A DNA stretch of 64,000 nucleotides from Peribacillus sp. FSL H8-0477 (GTDB lineage: Bacteria; Bacillota; Bacilli; Bacillales; DSM-1321), in contig NZ_JBBODE010000001.1 of the NCBI RefSeq assembly GCF_038002765.1, forward strand, positions 1,736,001 to 1,800,000, in the 5' to 3' direction. Positions 1 to 8,101 of the stretch are shown here, in pieces. Every line of letters starts with the position of its first letter. The stretch's first letter is position 1. The position numbers were made by a program, and so were the translations under genes. The notes beneath the pieces are model-generated. The model did not search any database. It saw only the letters and a list, made by a program, of their open reading frames with translations, and was not told the origin of the DNA.

Positions 1-460
1 CCAAAGCAGGTTCTGTCGTCGTACCCGATTTAGAAATGACATTGATTGAAAAATCTTTATCTTTTAATAAATCCATTACATCCGTCATATAGGATGAACT
101 GATATTATTTCCAACAAAGATAATTTGTGGTGTTTTACGCTGTTCGCCAGGAAGTGCATTATAGAAACTATGTTGCAGCATTTCAATTGCAGCCCGAGCT
201 CCTAGATAAGAACCGCCAATTCCAATAACAAGTAAAACTTCTGAATCCTTTTGAATCTTTGCAGCGGACTTTTGAATCCTTGAAAATTCTTCTTTATCAT
301 AATTCTCTGGAAGATCGATCCAGCCTAGAAATTCATTCCCTGCACCTGATTTAGCGTGAAGAGATTGGTGCGCTGCTTTTACAGCATCTTGTAAGTAAGT
401 AATTTCATGTTCACCGAAGAACGGTAATGCTTTTGAGTAATCGAAACGTACATGTGTCAT
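1..460 (-). CDS. pgi: glucose-6-phosphate isomerase, N-terminal part (runs off left edge)
   Basis: Interconverts glucose-6-phosphate and fructose-6-phosphate in the cytoplasm (glycolysis/gluconeogenesis). Only about 153 codons are present; the C-terminal two thirds lie outside the window. The start ATG at 460 is preceded by GGAGG at about 466-471, and the protein begins [20 protein letters not shown] glycine-rich stretch [12 protein letters not shown] and the SIS-domain phosphosugar signature SGTTTEP at the window edge identify the family. The gene adjoins yugJ in the same orientation, as in B. subtilis. It was read from the nucleotide sequence because the open frame is cut by the edge. Confidence 0.95.
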   Translation of the reverse strand, partial: MTHVRFDYSKALPFFGEHEITYLQDAVKAAHQSLHAKSGAGNEFLGWIDLPENYDKEEFSRIQKSAAKIQKDSEVLLVIGIGGSYLGARAAIEMLQHSFYNALPGEQRKTPQIIFVGNNISSSYMTDVMDLLKDKDFSINVISKSGTTTEPAL

Positions 461-542
461 GTTAGTTCCTCCATCTTCTATAAGAGTACCACTTCACTTT
501 ATACAAACCCATCCCATTAATCAAGATGCTCCTATACAAAAA

Positions 543-1706
543 TCACAGGGATGCACGTAATATTGCGAGTACGTCTTCTCGATTTAACTTCTTAAAGTTA
601 CCAAATTCGCCGTTTATCATAGCTTTATCAGCCATTTCTTCTATTTTCGAATCATCTATATCATATTCCGACAATTTTGTGGGCGCACCTAAGCTGCTCC
701 AAAATTCCCGCAGTTTTTCAATTCCCTCAAGAGCTGTTTCTTCATCAGTTTTTCCTGCTGGGTCAACACCAAACACGCGGATTGCCACCTGTTTAAAACG
801 AGAAACATCTTCATGAAGCACATGCTTCATCCAATTAGGGAAAATGATTGCCAGACCGCCTGCATGAGGAATATCGTATATCGCTGATACAGCATGTTCT
901 ATATTATGTGATGCCCAATCTCCTCGATATCCAACCTGTAAATACCCATTAAGAGCAATCGTACCTGAATAAAGAATGGTCTCTCTAAGTTCATAGTTGT
1001 CTAATTCATTTAACAGTTTAGGTCCAGACTCAATCACCGTAAGAAGTAATGATTCACAAAAACGGTCCTGAAGGGGTGCATTTGTTTTTTGATGAAAGTA
1101 TTGTTCAAATACGTGAGACATCATATCAACCATTCCATAAACAGTGTGATTTTTCGGAACAGTAAACGTATTAACTGGATCAAGGATGGAGAATGTCGGG
1201 AATGTCAACGGACTTCCCCAGCCGTATTTCTCTTTTGTTTCCCAGTTAGTGATAACCGAACCTGAATTCATCTCTGATCCCGTGGCCGCAATCGTCAGAA
1301 CCGTTCCAAAGGGAAGTGCTTCCTTAACCGGCGCTTTTTTAGTTACTAAATCCCAAGCATCTCCATCATACTTAGCCCCTGCTGCAATCGCCTTTGTACA
1401 ATCGATTACACTACCACCGCCGGCAGCTAGTATAAAGTCAATATTTTCTTTTTTACAGATTTCTACACCTTTACGTACTGTCGTAATTCGCGGGTTTGGT
1501 TCTACACCGGCTAATTCATATATATCTGCATCTATGCTTTTGAGTTGTGTCATAATCTCATCATAAAGGCCGTTCTTCTTTATACTTCCGCCGCCATAAA
1601 CAAGAAGTACCTTTGTTCCGTACTGCGGAATTTCTTTTGATAGTTGTTCAAGTTGTCCTTTACCAAATATTAGTTTGGTGGGATTTTGATAAGTAAAGTT
1701 ATTCAT
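543..1706 (-). CDS. yugJ: iron-containing NADH-dependent alcohol (butanol) dehydrogenase
   Basis: Group III Fe-dependent alcohol dehydrogenase, a cytosolic NAD(P)H-dependent reducer of aldehydes. The protein is 387 residues when started at the ATG at 1706, which has AAAGGAGG about 10 bases upstream; a longer frame to 1733 has no good SD. The nucleotide-binding GGGSVID is at about 96-102. The metal ligands appear as D194, H198, H267 and H281 ([27 protein letters not shown]), the spacing known for E. coli YqhD. All four ligands are present, so it should be active. Substrate range cannot be read from sequence. Confidence 0.93.
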   Translation of the reverse strand: MNNFTYQNPTKLIFGKGQLEQLSKEIPQYGTKVLLVYGGGSIKKNGLYDEIMTQLKSIDADIYELAGVEPNPRITTVRKGVEICKKENIDFILAAGGGSVIDCTKAIAAGAKYDGDAWDLVTKKAPVKEALPFGTVLTIAATGSEMNSGSVITNWETKEKYGWGSPLTFPTFSILDPVNTFTVPKNHTVYGMVDMMSHVFEQYFHQKTNAPLQDRFCESLLLTVIESGPKLLNELDNYELRETILYSGTIALNGYLQVGYRGDWASHNIEHAVSAIYDIPHAGGLAIIFPNWMKHVLHEDVSRFKQVAIRVFGVDPAGKTDEETALEGIEKLREFWSSLGAPTKLSEYDIDDSKIEEMADKAMINGEFGNFKKLNREDVLAILRASL

Positions 1707-1838
1707 TAAAAAATAGCCTCCTTTTTTCTTCATTATGAAGAATCGCGCGTAGAATTACAAAATATCGGATTGAGTAAATGAATAAATTTCGGGTTATGCA
1801 GCAAACTATAGATGTTCGAACTCAAAGGAGGAAATACT

Positions 1839-2072
1839 ATGAGTGGCATTCAAAGAGCTGCACTAGTCCTTACAATAATCGGCGCCATTAACTGGGGACT
1901 GATTGGATTTTTCCAATTTGACCTCGTAGGTGCTATCTTCGGTGGCCAAGGTTCTGCCATTTCCCGTATCATATTCGGTCTTGTCGGAATAGCAGGATTG
2001 GTTAATCTCGGTCTTTTATTTAAACCGAGTGAGGAACGCTCTACGCAACCTGAAACAAGGACAGAACGTTAA
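1839..2072 (+). CDS. yuzA: small membrane protein, DUF378 family
   Basis: A 77-residue protein with two hydrophobic helices (about 8-28 and 42-60) separated by a GGQGSA turn and ended by a charged polar tail. It matches the DUF378 family in length and in its INWGLIGFF segment. The ATG at 1839 is chosen because AAAGGAGG lies directly before it; the frame is open up to 1812 but no SD serves that codon. It diverges from yugJ and is closed by its own terminator. Function unknown; it is predicted to sit in the cytoplasmic membrane. Confidence 0.85.
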   Translation: MSGIQRAALVLTIIGAINWGLIGFFQFDLVGAIFGGQGSAISRIIFGLVGIAGLVNLGLLFKPSEERSTQPETRTER

Positions 2073-2076
2073 AGAA

Positions 2077-2104
2077 GAAATGGCCGGCAATCGCCGGCCA
2101 TTTC
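2077..2104 (+). terminator. Rho-independent terminator of yuzA
   Basis: A perfect 12-bp stem GAAATGGCCGGC / GCCGGCCATTTC with a 4-base loop begins 4 bases after the yuzA stop and is followed by a T-rich tract. Confidence 0.9.
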
Positions 2105-2132
2105 TTTATTGATATGAAAATAAATAAAAAAA

Positions 2133-2158
2133 ACGGCTGCTCTCAAGAGAGCAGCCGT
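2133..2158 (-). terminator. Rho-independent terminator of yugI
   Basis: A 12-bp perfect stem ACGGCTGCTCTC / GAGAGCAGCCGT lies just beyond the yugI stop on the minus strand and is followed on that strand by a run of seven T. Back to back with the yuzA terminator, it insulates the convergent pair. Confidence 0.9.
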
Positions 2159-2164
2159 CGAAAA

Positions 2165-2575
2165 TTATTTTTTAATTAAATCTTCGCGTTGGGATTGTTC
2201 GATCCATTCTTGAAGCTTGTCCTTCAACGTATTGAAGCCTTCATTTGAATCATTAGTTGTTGTTGAAGTTTTAATAGCTGCTTGACGTTTTTTAGGGGCT
2301 TTTTTAGCTGGTGAAGCAGGAACTTCTGGAGCTTCTTCAGTAGCACGAATTGATAATCCGATTTTACCTGCTGATGCATCAACAGAAAGTACTTTAACTT
2401 GAACTTCATCGCCCACTTTAAGATGTTCATTAACATCTTTAACATATCCGTGAGTAATCTCAGAAATATGAACTAAACCTTGTGTAGACTCATCTAACGC
2501 AACAAATGCACCATATGCTTGAATGCCGGTTACTTTACCAGTAACGACCGATCCAACTTCGAATTTTTCAGACAT
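2165..2575 (-). CDS. yugI: S1 RNA-binding domain protein (general stress protein 13)
   Basis: A 136-residue protein whose first 75 residues form one S1/OB-fold RNA-binding domain (GSVVTGKVTGIQAYGAFVAL, then LVHISEI). A Lys/Pro/Ala-rich linker (about 85-105) and a short acidic-basic C-terminal helix follow. The family includes B. subtilis YugI/GSP13, a ribosome-associated stress protein. The ATG at 2575 has AGGAG 7 bases upstream. Monocistronic, with its own terminator. The exact RNA target is unknown. Confidence 0.9.
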   Translation of the reverse strand: MSEKFEVGSVVTGKVTGIQAYGAFVALDESTQGLVHISEITHGYVKDVNEHLKVGDEVQVKVLSVDASAGKIGLSIRATEEAPEVPASPAKKAPKKRQAAIKTSTTTNDSNEGFNTLKDKLQEWIEQSQREDLIKK

Positions 2576-2932
2576 TGTAACACTCCTATATAAGTATATT
2601 TTTCCTCTATTACACGCAATATAAAATTATATCATACTTTTTGCAAATAATCAAAACATCCATATTCATTTTAACACACATTACATATTGTTTAAACCAG
2701 TAATTTAAAGAACGACCTTGTCTTTACATTCTCCAATTTCTTTTCAATTCAGTCATCCAGACAGCTGGATGATATTCCTATTATTAGAAACAGCCGATTT
2801 ACAGCATTAATTCCCCTCTTGTCCTTCCCTAAAAAACATAGTAGTATAGTAAAAATATTCACAATTCAGCATTTTATAAAAGATACCTTCTCGATTTATT
2901 GTTGATTGTATTTTAAAAGGAGTTATTCAATT
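2576..2932. other. intergenic region between yugI and the sodium symporter gene
   Basis: 357 bases, AT-rich, between divergent genes, so it must hold two promoters. The one distinct structure is an 8-bp perfect inverted repeat TCATCCAG-ACAG-CTGGATGA at 2753-2772. It has no T-run, so it looks more like an operator than a terminator. A TATAGT at 2845-2850 could be a -10 for the symporter gene, but I see no well-spaced -35. No convincing small gene. Confidence 0.5.
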
Positions 2933-4276
2933 ATGGCAAACCAAGAGCAGTGGACATCTAAGATTGGATTTATTTTAGCAGCAGCAGGGTCTGCTATTGG
3001 GTTAGGAGCGATCTGGAAATTCCCTTATATGGCAGGGACAAATGGGGGCGGTATTTTTTTACTACTGTTCATCCTATTTACCCTTTTAATTGGTACACCG
3101 ATATTAATAGCTGAATTCATTATCGGCAGAAATGCACAAAAGGATGCAGTAAGTGCTTATAGGAAAATTTCACCTAAAAAACCATGGTATTTAATTGGTT
3201 ATGGTGGAGTGATTGCCTCCCTTATCTTGCTTTCCTTTTATAGTGTTGTCGGCGGCTGGATTCTCTCTTATTTAGTACGAAGCTTCTCAGGCTCACTTTC
3301 AGGTCTTAGTCAGTCTGACTATAATGGATTATTTAATGACATTATCAGCAGCCCAACGGAAACAATACTAGCTCAATTCGCTTTTATGATTCTAACTATT
3401 ATTGTTGTACAGGGCGGTGTTCAAAAGGGAATTGAAAAAGCATCTAAATATATGATGCCTGCATTATTTATTTTGTTTATTGTGCTATTGATTCGTTCTG
3501 TCACCCTTGATGGGGCAATGGAAGGGATTAAATTTTTCTTACAGCCTGATTTAGCGTCCCTTTCCAAAGAAACGGTTCTGCTTGCACTAGGGCAAGCGTT
3601 CTTCGCACTAAGTGTTGGTATATCTGTAATGGTCACTTATGCTTCTTATTTAAGCAAAAAGGAGGATATTGCTAAGTCAGCCTTTTCGGTTGTTGCATTA
3701 AATATCTTCATCTCCATATTGGCTGGTTTAGTTATCTTCCCTGCCGTCTTTGCTTTTGGTTTCGATCCTGCAAGTGGTCCGGGGCTTGTCTTTGTTGTTT
3801 TACCCGCCGTATTTAACGAAATGGCTTTCGGCACCTTGTTTATGGCAATCTTTTTTATTCTGCTTTTATTTGCAACCTTAACCTCAGCTTTCTCCATTCT
3901 CGAAATTATGGTTGCAGTTATGACTAAGAATGACACTAAAAAACGTAAAAAAGCATCATGGATATCCGGCCTTACTGTTTTCGTTGTTGGGATTCCAAGT
4001 GCTCTATCATTCGGTGTTCTATCTGATGTTAAACTTTTCGGCAAAACCATTTTTGATTTTGCTGACTTCCTGACAAGTAATATTGCTCTGCCTTTAGGCG
4101 CTATGCTGATATCCATCTTCGTTGGGTATCAAATGAAACGATTTGAAGTGCAAAAAGAGCTTGAACTTGGAACTGCAAGTACAGGGAAATTTTTTAGAAT
4201 GTGGTATTTCTTAATCCGTTACGTGGCTCCAATAGGCATTTTCTTCATCCTATTAAGTTCTTTAGGAATTATTTAG
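2933..4276 (+). CDS. sodium-dependent transporter, NSS/SNF family
   Basis: Sodium-coupled amino-acid or amine importer of the neurotransmitter:sodium symporter family (LeuT fold), in the cytoplasmic membrane. It has 447 residues and about 11-12 hydrophobic helices. The family signature at the unwound TM1 is clear (SAIGLGAIWKFPYMAGTNGG, about 20-39). The ATG at 2933 (MANQEQWTSKIGF) is preceded by AAAAGGAG at 2915-2922; an upstream in-frame TTG at 2906 overlaps that SD and is rejected. B. subtilis paralogues of this type are YocR and YhdH; I cannot tell which is the orthologue. Substrate unknown. Confidence 0.9.
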   Translation: MANQEQWTSKIGFILAAAGSAIGLGAIWKFPYMAGTNGGGIFLLLFILFTLLIGTPILIAEFIIGRNAQKDAVSAYRKISPKKPWYLIGYGGVIASLILLSFYSVVGGWILSYLVRSFSGSLSGLSQSDYNGLFNDIISSPTETILAQFAFMILTIIVVQGGVQKGIEKASKYMMPALFILFIVLLIRSVTLDGAMEGIKFFLQPDLASLSKETVLLALGQAFFALSVGISVMVTYASYLSKKEDIAKSAFSVVALNIFISILAGLVIFPAVFAFGFDPASGPGLVFVVLPAVFNEMAFGTLFMAIFFILLLFATLTSAFSILEIMVAVMTKNDTKKRKKASWISGLTVFVVGIPSALSFGVLSDVKLFGKTIFDFADFLTSNIALPLGAMLISIFVGYQMKRFEVQKELELGTASTGKFFRMWYFLIRYVAPIGIFFILLSSLGII

Positions 4277-4375
4277 GAATGATCAAGAAAAATACATTTT
4301 TATAAGATCTAATTCCTTCCTTATCATGGTAAAATTAGGTAGAAGCGAAATCTCTTTCTAAGGAAGTGAATTGCA

Positions 4376-4750
4376 ATGACCGATATCGGTAAACTAATTA
4401 AAACATATCGAGAAAAGAAAAATCTGACACAGCAAGAATTAGCTGTTAAAGCAAGATTAGGTACTAAATCGATTGAAAAGTATGAGTCTGGAGAACAGAT
4501 TCCCGATACTCAGACGGCATTGAAAATCTCAACAGTCCTTGATTTACCTGCTTCGGAACTATTAGAACATGAATACACCGTTCGTCATGATATTGATCAA
4601 GAAATCATCCAGCTGATTACTGAGCTTGGACACGAAAAGGCAAAGGTTATTTTGCGTAAGTTCAAGGAATTAAACGCAGAAGACTATACCTATATTATGC
4701 AAAAAATGTATGAATTAAATCACGTCAGTCAGTATAACGATAAAGAATAG
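4376..4750 (+). CDS. XRE-family helix-turn-helix regulator
   Basis: A 124-residue protein with an N-terminal Cro/C1-type HTH (about 5-60; LTQQELAVKARLGTKSIEKYE) and a helical C-terminal part (about 70-118) likely used for dimerisation. AAGGAAGTG sits before the ATG. It lies 99 bases downstream of the symporter gene with no clear terminator between, so co-transcription is possible. No effector domain is visible and its target is unknown. Confidence 0.85.
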   Translation: MTDIGKLIKTYREKKNLTQQELAVKARLGTKSIEKYESGEQIPDTQTALKISTVLDLPASELLEHEYTVRHDIDQEIIQLITELGHEKAKVILRKFKELNAEDYTYIMQKMYELNHVSQYNDKE

Positions 4751-4802
4751 TGGCAAGACTACTCGTAAGACATCTAAGGTTAGTCAGGATTCTATTTGCC
4801 CT

Positions 4803-4830
4803 GAAAAACATTCCTTTCTGATGTTTTTCA
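4803..4830 (+). terminator. weak hairpin, possible first terminator of the XRE gene
   Basis: GAAAAACAT and ATGTTTTTC form a 9-bp AT-rich stem with a 9-10 base loop, 50 bases after the XRE stop. Weak, but suitably placed upstream of the stronger 4847-4877 hairpin. Confidence 0.4.
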
Positions 4831-4846
4831 AGTATTCCCCCTTTTT

Positions 4847-4877
4847 AATAGGGCCCCCAAAGCTTGGGAGCCCTATT
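4847..4877. terminator. bidirectional terminator between XRE gene and alaT
   Basis: Stem AATAGGGC... / ...GCCCTATT, extended by CCCAA/TTGGG, is flanked by T-runs in both directions. It lies directly after the alaT stop on the minus strand. Confidence 0.85.
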
Positions 4878-4880
4878 TTT

Positions 4881-6047
4881 TTATTGATAATTTTTCATAA
4901 ATCGTGCTATTCGTTTTACTGCTTCTTGAAGTTGAACCAGTGATGATGCATAAGAACAACGGATATAACCTTCACCGCTTTCTCCAAAAACATCCCCGGG
5001 AACAACCGCAACTCTTTCTTCAAGAAGCAATTTCTCTGCAAATTTTTGAGAACTTAAGCCTGTCTTTGCAATGGAAGGAAACGCATAAAAGGCACCCCCT
5101 GGATTATGACACGTAAGACCAATTTCATTGAAGGATTTTACGATATAGTTTCTTCTCTGCCTGTAGCTAGTGCGCATATCTTCTACGTCATCCCAACCAT
5201 GTTTCAATGCCTCTAACGCACCATACTGGGCCATTGTGGGTGCACACATCATCGTATACTGATGGAGCTTTAACATGGCCTCAAGAATTTCCCGCGGCGC
5301 ACAAACAAACCCAAGACGCCAGCCAGTCATTGCAAAACTTTTAGAAAATCCATTGATTAAAATGGTCCGATTAATCATATCTCCTACTGATGCAAAGGAG
5401 GTAAATGTTTCGTCATACGCTAGCTCTGCATAGATTTCATCTGCGATCACCAGCAAATCATTTTTCTTAATGATCTCAGCAATTTTAATTAACTCTTCTT
5501 TATTAAGCTGTGTGCCAGTAGGATTATTCGGTGAACAAATAATCATCGCCTTGGTGTTAGGGGTAATCGCCTCTTCTAGTTCTGCTGGTGTCAGCTTAAA
5601 TTGATTTTCACCGGTCGTATGAATGATCTTAGGAACCCCTCCAGCCATTGTTACTAAGGGAGCATACGAAACAAAGCATGGCGAAACCACTAATACTTCT
5701 TCACCTGGATTAATAATAGACCGTAACGCAAGATCAATTCCTTCACTTGCACCAACCGTGACTAAGATTTGATGTTCAGGTTGGTATGAGACGTTAAAGG
5801 CTTGTTCCATATAGCCGGCTATTTCCGTGCGCAGTTCCAATAAGCCAGCATTTGCTGTATAGGATGTCCTGCCTTCCTCTAAGGAATGTATAGCCGCTTC
5901 TCGAACGGACCAAGAAGTAACAAAATCCGGTTCACCAACACCTAGTGACACGACACCTTCCATATTAGCAGCCAAATCGAAGAACTTTCGAATACCTGAT
6001 GGCGGCAGACTTGCAACCGTTTTTGACACATAATTCTCATTTGTCAT
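4881..6047 (-). CDS. alaT: PLP-dependent aminotransferase (AlaT/YugH-like)
   Basis: Class I/II fold-type I aminotransferase, 388 residues, cytosolic. The PLP lysine is K236 in NGFSKSFAMTGWR; SPNNPTG (about 172-178) and the DEIYAEL aspartate are also present. It overlaps the upstream Lrp-type regulator by ATGA, so the two are translationally coupled. The same pair exists in B. subtilis, where yugH/yugG have been renamed alaT/alaR for alanine transamination. That substrate is taken from the orthologue and not proven by this sequence; an aromatic or other amino-donor role is possible. Confidence 0.85.
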   Translation of the reverse strand: MTNENYVSKTVASLPPSGIRKFFDLAANMEGVVSLGVGEPDFVTSWSVREAAIHSLEEGRTSYTANAGLLELRTEIAGYMEQAFNVSYQPEHQILVTVGASEGIDLALRSIINPGEEVLVVSPCFVSYAPLVTMAGGVPKIIHTTGENQFKLTPAELEEAITPNTKAMIICSPNNPTGTQLNKEELIKIAEIIKKNDLLVIADEIYAELAYDETFTSFASVGDMINRTILINGFSKSFAMTGWRLGFVCAPREILEAMLKLHQYTMMCAPTMAQYGALEALKHGWDDVEDMRTSYRQRRNYIVKSFNEIGLTCHNPGGAFYAFPSIAKTGLSSQKFAEKLLLEERVAVVPGDVFGESGEGYIRCSYASSLVQLQEAVKRIARFMKNYQ

Positions 6048-6544
6048 GGTGACACCACAATCCGATTATCTTCTTCTGGCTGATCAAAAATCGTGCCATC
6101 ATGTTTATATTTTTTCAAAATAAAATGTGTGGTTGTAGAGATAACAGAATCAAGTGTTGATAACTTTTCAGAAACAAATCTTGCAATTTCATTCATTGAG
6201 TTTCCTTCAACGATGACCGATAAATCATATACGCCTGACATTAAATAAACAGACTCAACTTCTTTAAACCGATATATCCGCTGTGCCACTTCATCAAAGC
6301 CCACACCTCGTTTAGGCGTAACCTTGACATCAATCATAGCGGTGACCCCGTGATGCTCATCAATTTTCGCCCAATTTATAATCGAAGCATACCGTACAAT
6401 AATCCGCATTTCTTCAAGTTTTGTTAACGTTTCTTCAACCTCTTGTTCGGAGGAAGCTACCATTTTCGCCAAATCACCATAGTCAATTCGACTATTTTTT
6501 TCGATAATTCTTAATATTTCTAATTCCTTGTCATTTAAATGCAT
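6044..6544 (-). CDS. alaR: Lrp/AsnC-family regulator (AlaR/YugG-like)
   Basis: A 166-residue protein with an N-terminal winged HTH (about 1-55, LNDKELEILRIIEKNSRID) and a C-terminal RAM/AsnC effector-binding domain (about 65-150). The start is set at the ATG at 6544 to match the family length; the frame opens 4 codons earlier with GTG, but no SD serves it. First gene of a two-gene operon with the aminotransferase, so it probably regulates that gene in response to an amino acid. Confidence 0.87.
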   Translation of the reverse strand: MHLNDKELEILRIIEKNSRIDYGDLAKMVASSEQEVEETLTKLEEMRIIVRYASIINWAKIDEHHGVTAMIDVKVTPKRGVGFDEVAQRIYRFKEVESVYLMSGVYDLSVIVEGNSMNEIARFVSEKLSTLDSVISTTTHFILKKYKHDGTIFDQPEEDNRIVVSP

Positions 6545-6691
6545 ACCTTTCCCCACTTTCTTTACTCTATAATGGAATACATAAGTTTCAGTTGTTAGTA
6601 AACTTTTTTTATTATATCAAATACAAGTTACTGCGTTATAGGAAAATAAGGGCACGATAAAGAAAAGTGTGAACCCTAGGAGGACAGCTCG

Positions 6692-7528
6692 ATGGAACAA
6701 CCGATACATAAAGGCACCCAAACTATTGAAGAAAATGAACTCTATTATGAACTGTATCAACATCCCGAAGAAAGACCAACACTCATTTTACTACATGGAT
6801 TTCTTTCATCAACTTTTTGTTACCGCAAGCTGCTTTCCATCCTTACCGAGAAGTATACAGTCTACTTGATTGATATACCCCCTTTTGGGCAAAGCGGAAA
6901 GAGCAGTAAGTATACATACTCTCTGACTAATATTGCAAAGACGATTCTAACCTTTATTGACATGCACAAATTGGAAAAAGTAATTTTAATTGGCCATTCC
7001 ATGGGCGGACAAATAGGGTTAAACATGTGCAAACAACGGCCGGACTTGATAGAAAAAATAATATTACTTGCCGGATCAGGCTATTTAGCAGCTCCTTCTC
7101 GATGGTTAAAAAGAGCCAGTTATGTGCCTTTCTTCTCCTACTTCGTCAAGCGGTATCTTGAAAAATCCGGTATCGAAAAGAACCTCCGACAAGTTGTCTA
7201 CGATCAATCGATGATCGACGATGACATGCGAGACGGATATACTGCACCCTTTCTCCAAGGAAAAGCCATCTTCAAAGCATTAGGAAAAATGGCCCGCGAT
7301 AAAGAAGATGACCTAACGGAAAACGATTTACATACCATTCACACCAACTGCCTTCTCCTCTGGGGACGCTACGACAAAGTCGTTCCACTATCAATTGGCA
7401 AACGACTACACAAAGATCTTCCCTGTTCCCAGCTAATCATCATAGAAGACACAGGACATTTACTGCCAGAGGAAAAACCAGAAGAAGTGTTTCGTCATAT
7501 TAACAATTTTATTACAAATGAAGGATGA
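6692..7528 (+). CDS. yugF: alpha/beta-hydrolase
   Basis: 278-residue alpha/beta-hydrolase. The oxyanion HG (LLHGF) is near residue 35, the nucleophile elbow GHSMGG places Ser at 103, the acid is the Asp of WGRYDKVVP, and the catalytic His is in DTGHLLPEE. A helical lid lies between about 125 and 200. There is no signal peptide, so it is cytosolic. AGGAGG precedes the ATG. Diverges from alaR. Substrate unknown; an esterase or C-C hydrolase is possible. Confidence 0.85.
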   Translation: MEQPIHKGTQTIEENELYYELYQHPEERPTLILLHGFLSSTFCYRKLLSILTEKYTVYLIDIPPFGQSGKSSKYTYSLTNIAKTILTFIDMHKLEKVILIGHSMGGQIGLNMCKQRPDLIEKIILLAGSGYLAAPSRWLKRASYVPFFSYFVKRYLEKSGIEKNLRQVVYDQSMIDDDMRDGYTAPFLQGKAIFKALGKMARDKEDDLTENDLHTIHTNCLLLWGRYDKVVPLSIGKRLHKDLPCSQLIIIEDTGHLLPEEKPEEVFRHINNFITNEG

Positions 7529-7542
7529 CGGCTCCAGGGGGT

Positions 7543-7713
7543 GGGGGTATTTGCTTTCTTTTTACAGCAGAATCTTGATTATTCCCGTCTGGATTGAGCT
7601 TAATCCCGTCTCGAGTATGGGTATTCCCGTCTAGATGAGCATTATTCCCGTCTGAGGGATTGGTATTCCAGTCTGGCACCTTATTATATGATGAAAATAC
7701 CCATATGGGTATA
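7543..7713. repeat. dispersed 21-bp-phased repeat element, copy 1
   Basis: Five decamers sit at 7581, 7602, 7623, 7644 and 7665, exactly 21 bases apart: ATTCCCGTCT, AATCCCGTCT, ATTCCCGTCT, ATTCCCGTCT and ATTCCAGTCT. Linkers of 11 bases are unrelated to each other. The element is bounded on the left by GGGGGTATTTG (7543-7553) and on the right by AAAATACCC running into a perfect 16-base palindrome ATACCCATATGGGTAT (7698-7713). It fills the gap between convergent yugF and yugE. The same architecture recurs at 25.2 and 26.2 kb. Confidence 0.85.
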
Positions 7714-7730
7714 TTAAACGGTAATCAAAA

Positions 7731-7760
7731 AAAGCTGATCCATAGAAATGGTTCAGCTTT
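7731..7760 (-). terminator. terminator of yugE
   Basis: AAAGCTGA-T-CCAT pairs with ATGG-T-TCAGCTTT around a 4-base loop and is followed on the minus strand by TTTTTTTGATT. It overlaps the yugE stop codon. Confidence 0.8.
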
Positions 7761-8019
7761 AGAAGGAGCAACTTGCATTATTTTTGATGGTTAGTAATTT
7801 TTCGGCAATCTTTAAGCATTCATCATATGCGAGTGCTTCTTCAAAGGAGAATTCATAAATTTCTTTAATTTTCCTGGCTAGGTCTTTACTGTTCTCTATG
7901 TCGCGCATGGCGATCATACAGTCGGCTATTTCTGGATCATAAAAATCTTCTCCTTGATTGAAAGGATCCCAGTTTCTCAGGACTTTAACCAGGGCAAGAT
8001 TCATTTCTTGAGTTTGCAT
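7759..8019 (-). CDS. yugE: DUF1871 family protein
   Basis: An 86-residue soluble, acidic, largely helical protein (NLALVKVLRNWDPFNQGEDFYDPE...). Length and sequence fit the DUF1871/YugE family. AGGTGATGATT precedes the ATG. It sits between yugF and patB as in B. subtilis. No catalytic motif is recognisable; function unknown. Confidence 0.8.
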   Translation of the reverse strand: MQTQEMNLALVKVLRNWDPFNQGEDFYDPEIADCMIAMRDIENSKDLARKIKEIYEFSFEEALAYDECLKIAEKLLTIKNNASCSF

Positions 8020-8101
8020 GCAATCATCACCTGCTATTCATTATCTGTGAACATGTTATCATATTACCATAGATAGTAAACTTTAAATGGTGGTGTTTGT
8101 A

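Noticed and set aside
1186-1566. 126-codon open frame opposite yugJ
   Set aside because: Antisense shadow inside a complete Fe-alcohol dehydrogenase gene.
3646-4116. 156-codon open frame antisense to the sodium symporter
   Set aside because: Shadow of the coding strand; no SD, no recognisable protein features, and the opposite frame is a clear NSS transporter.
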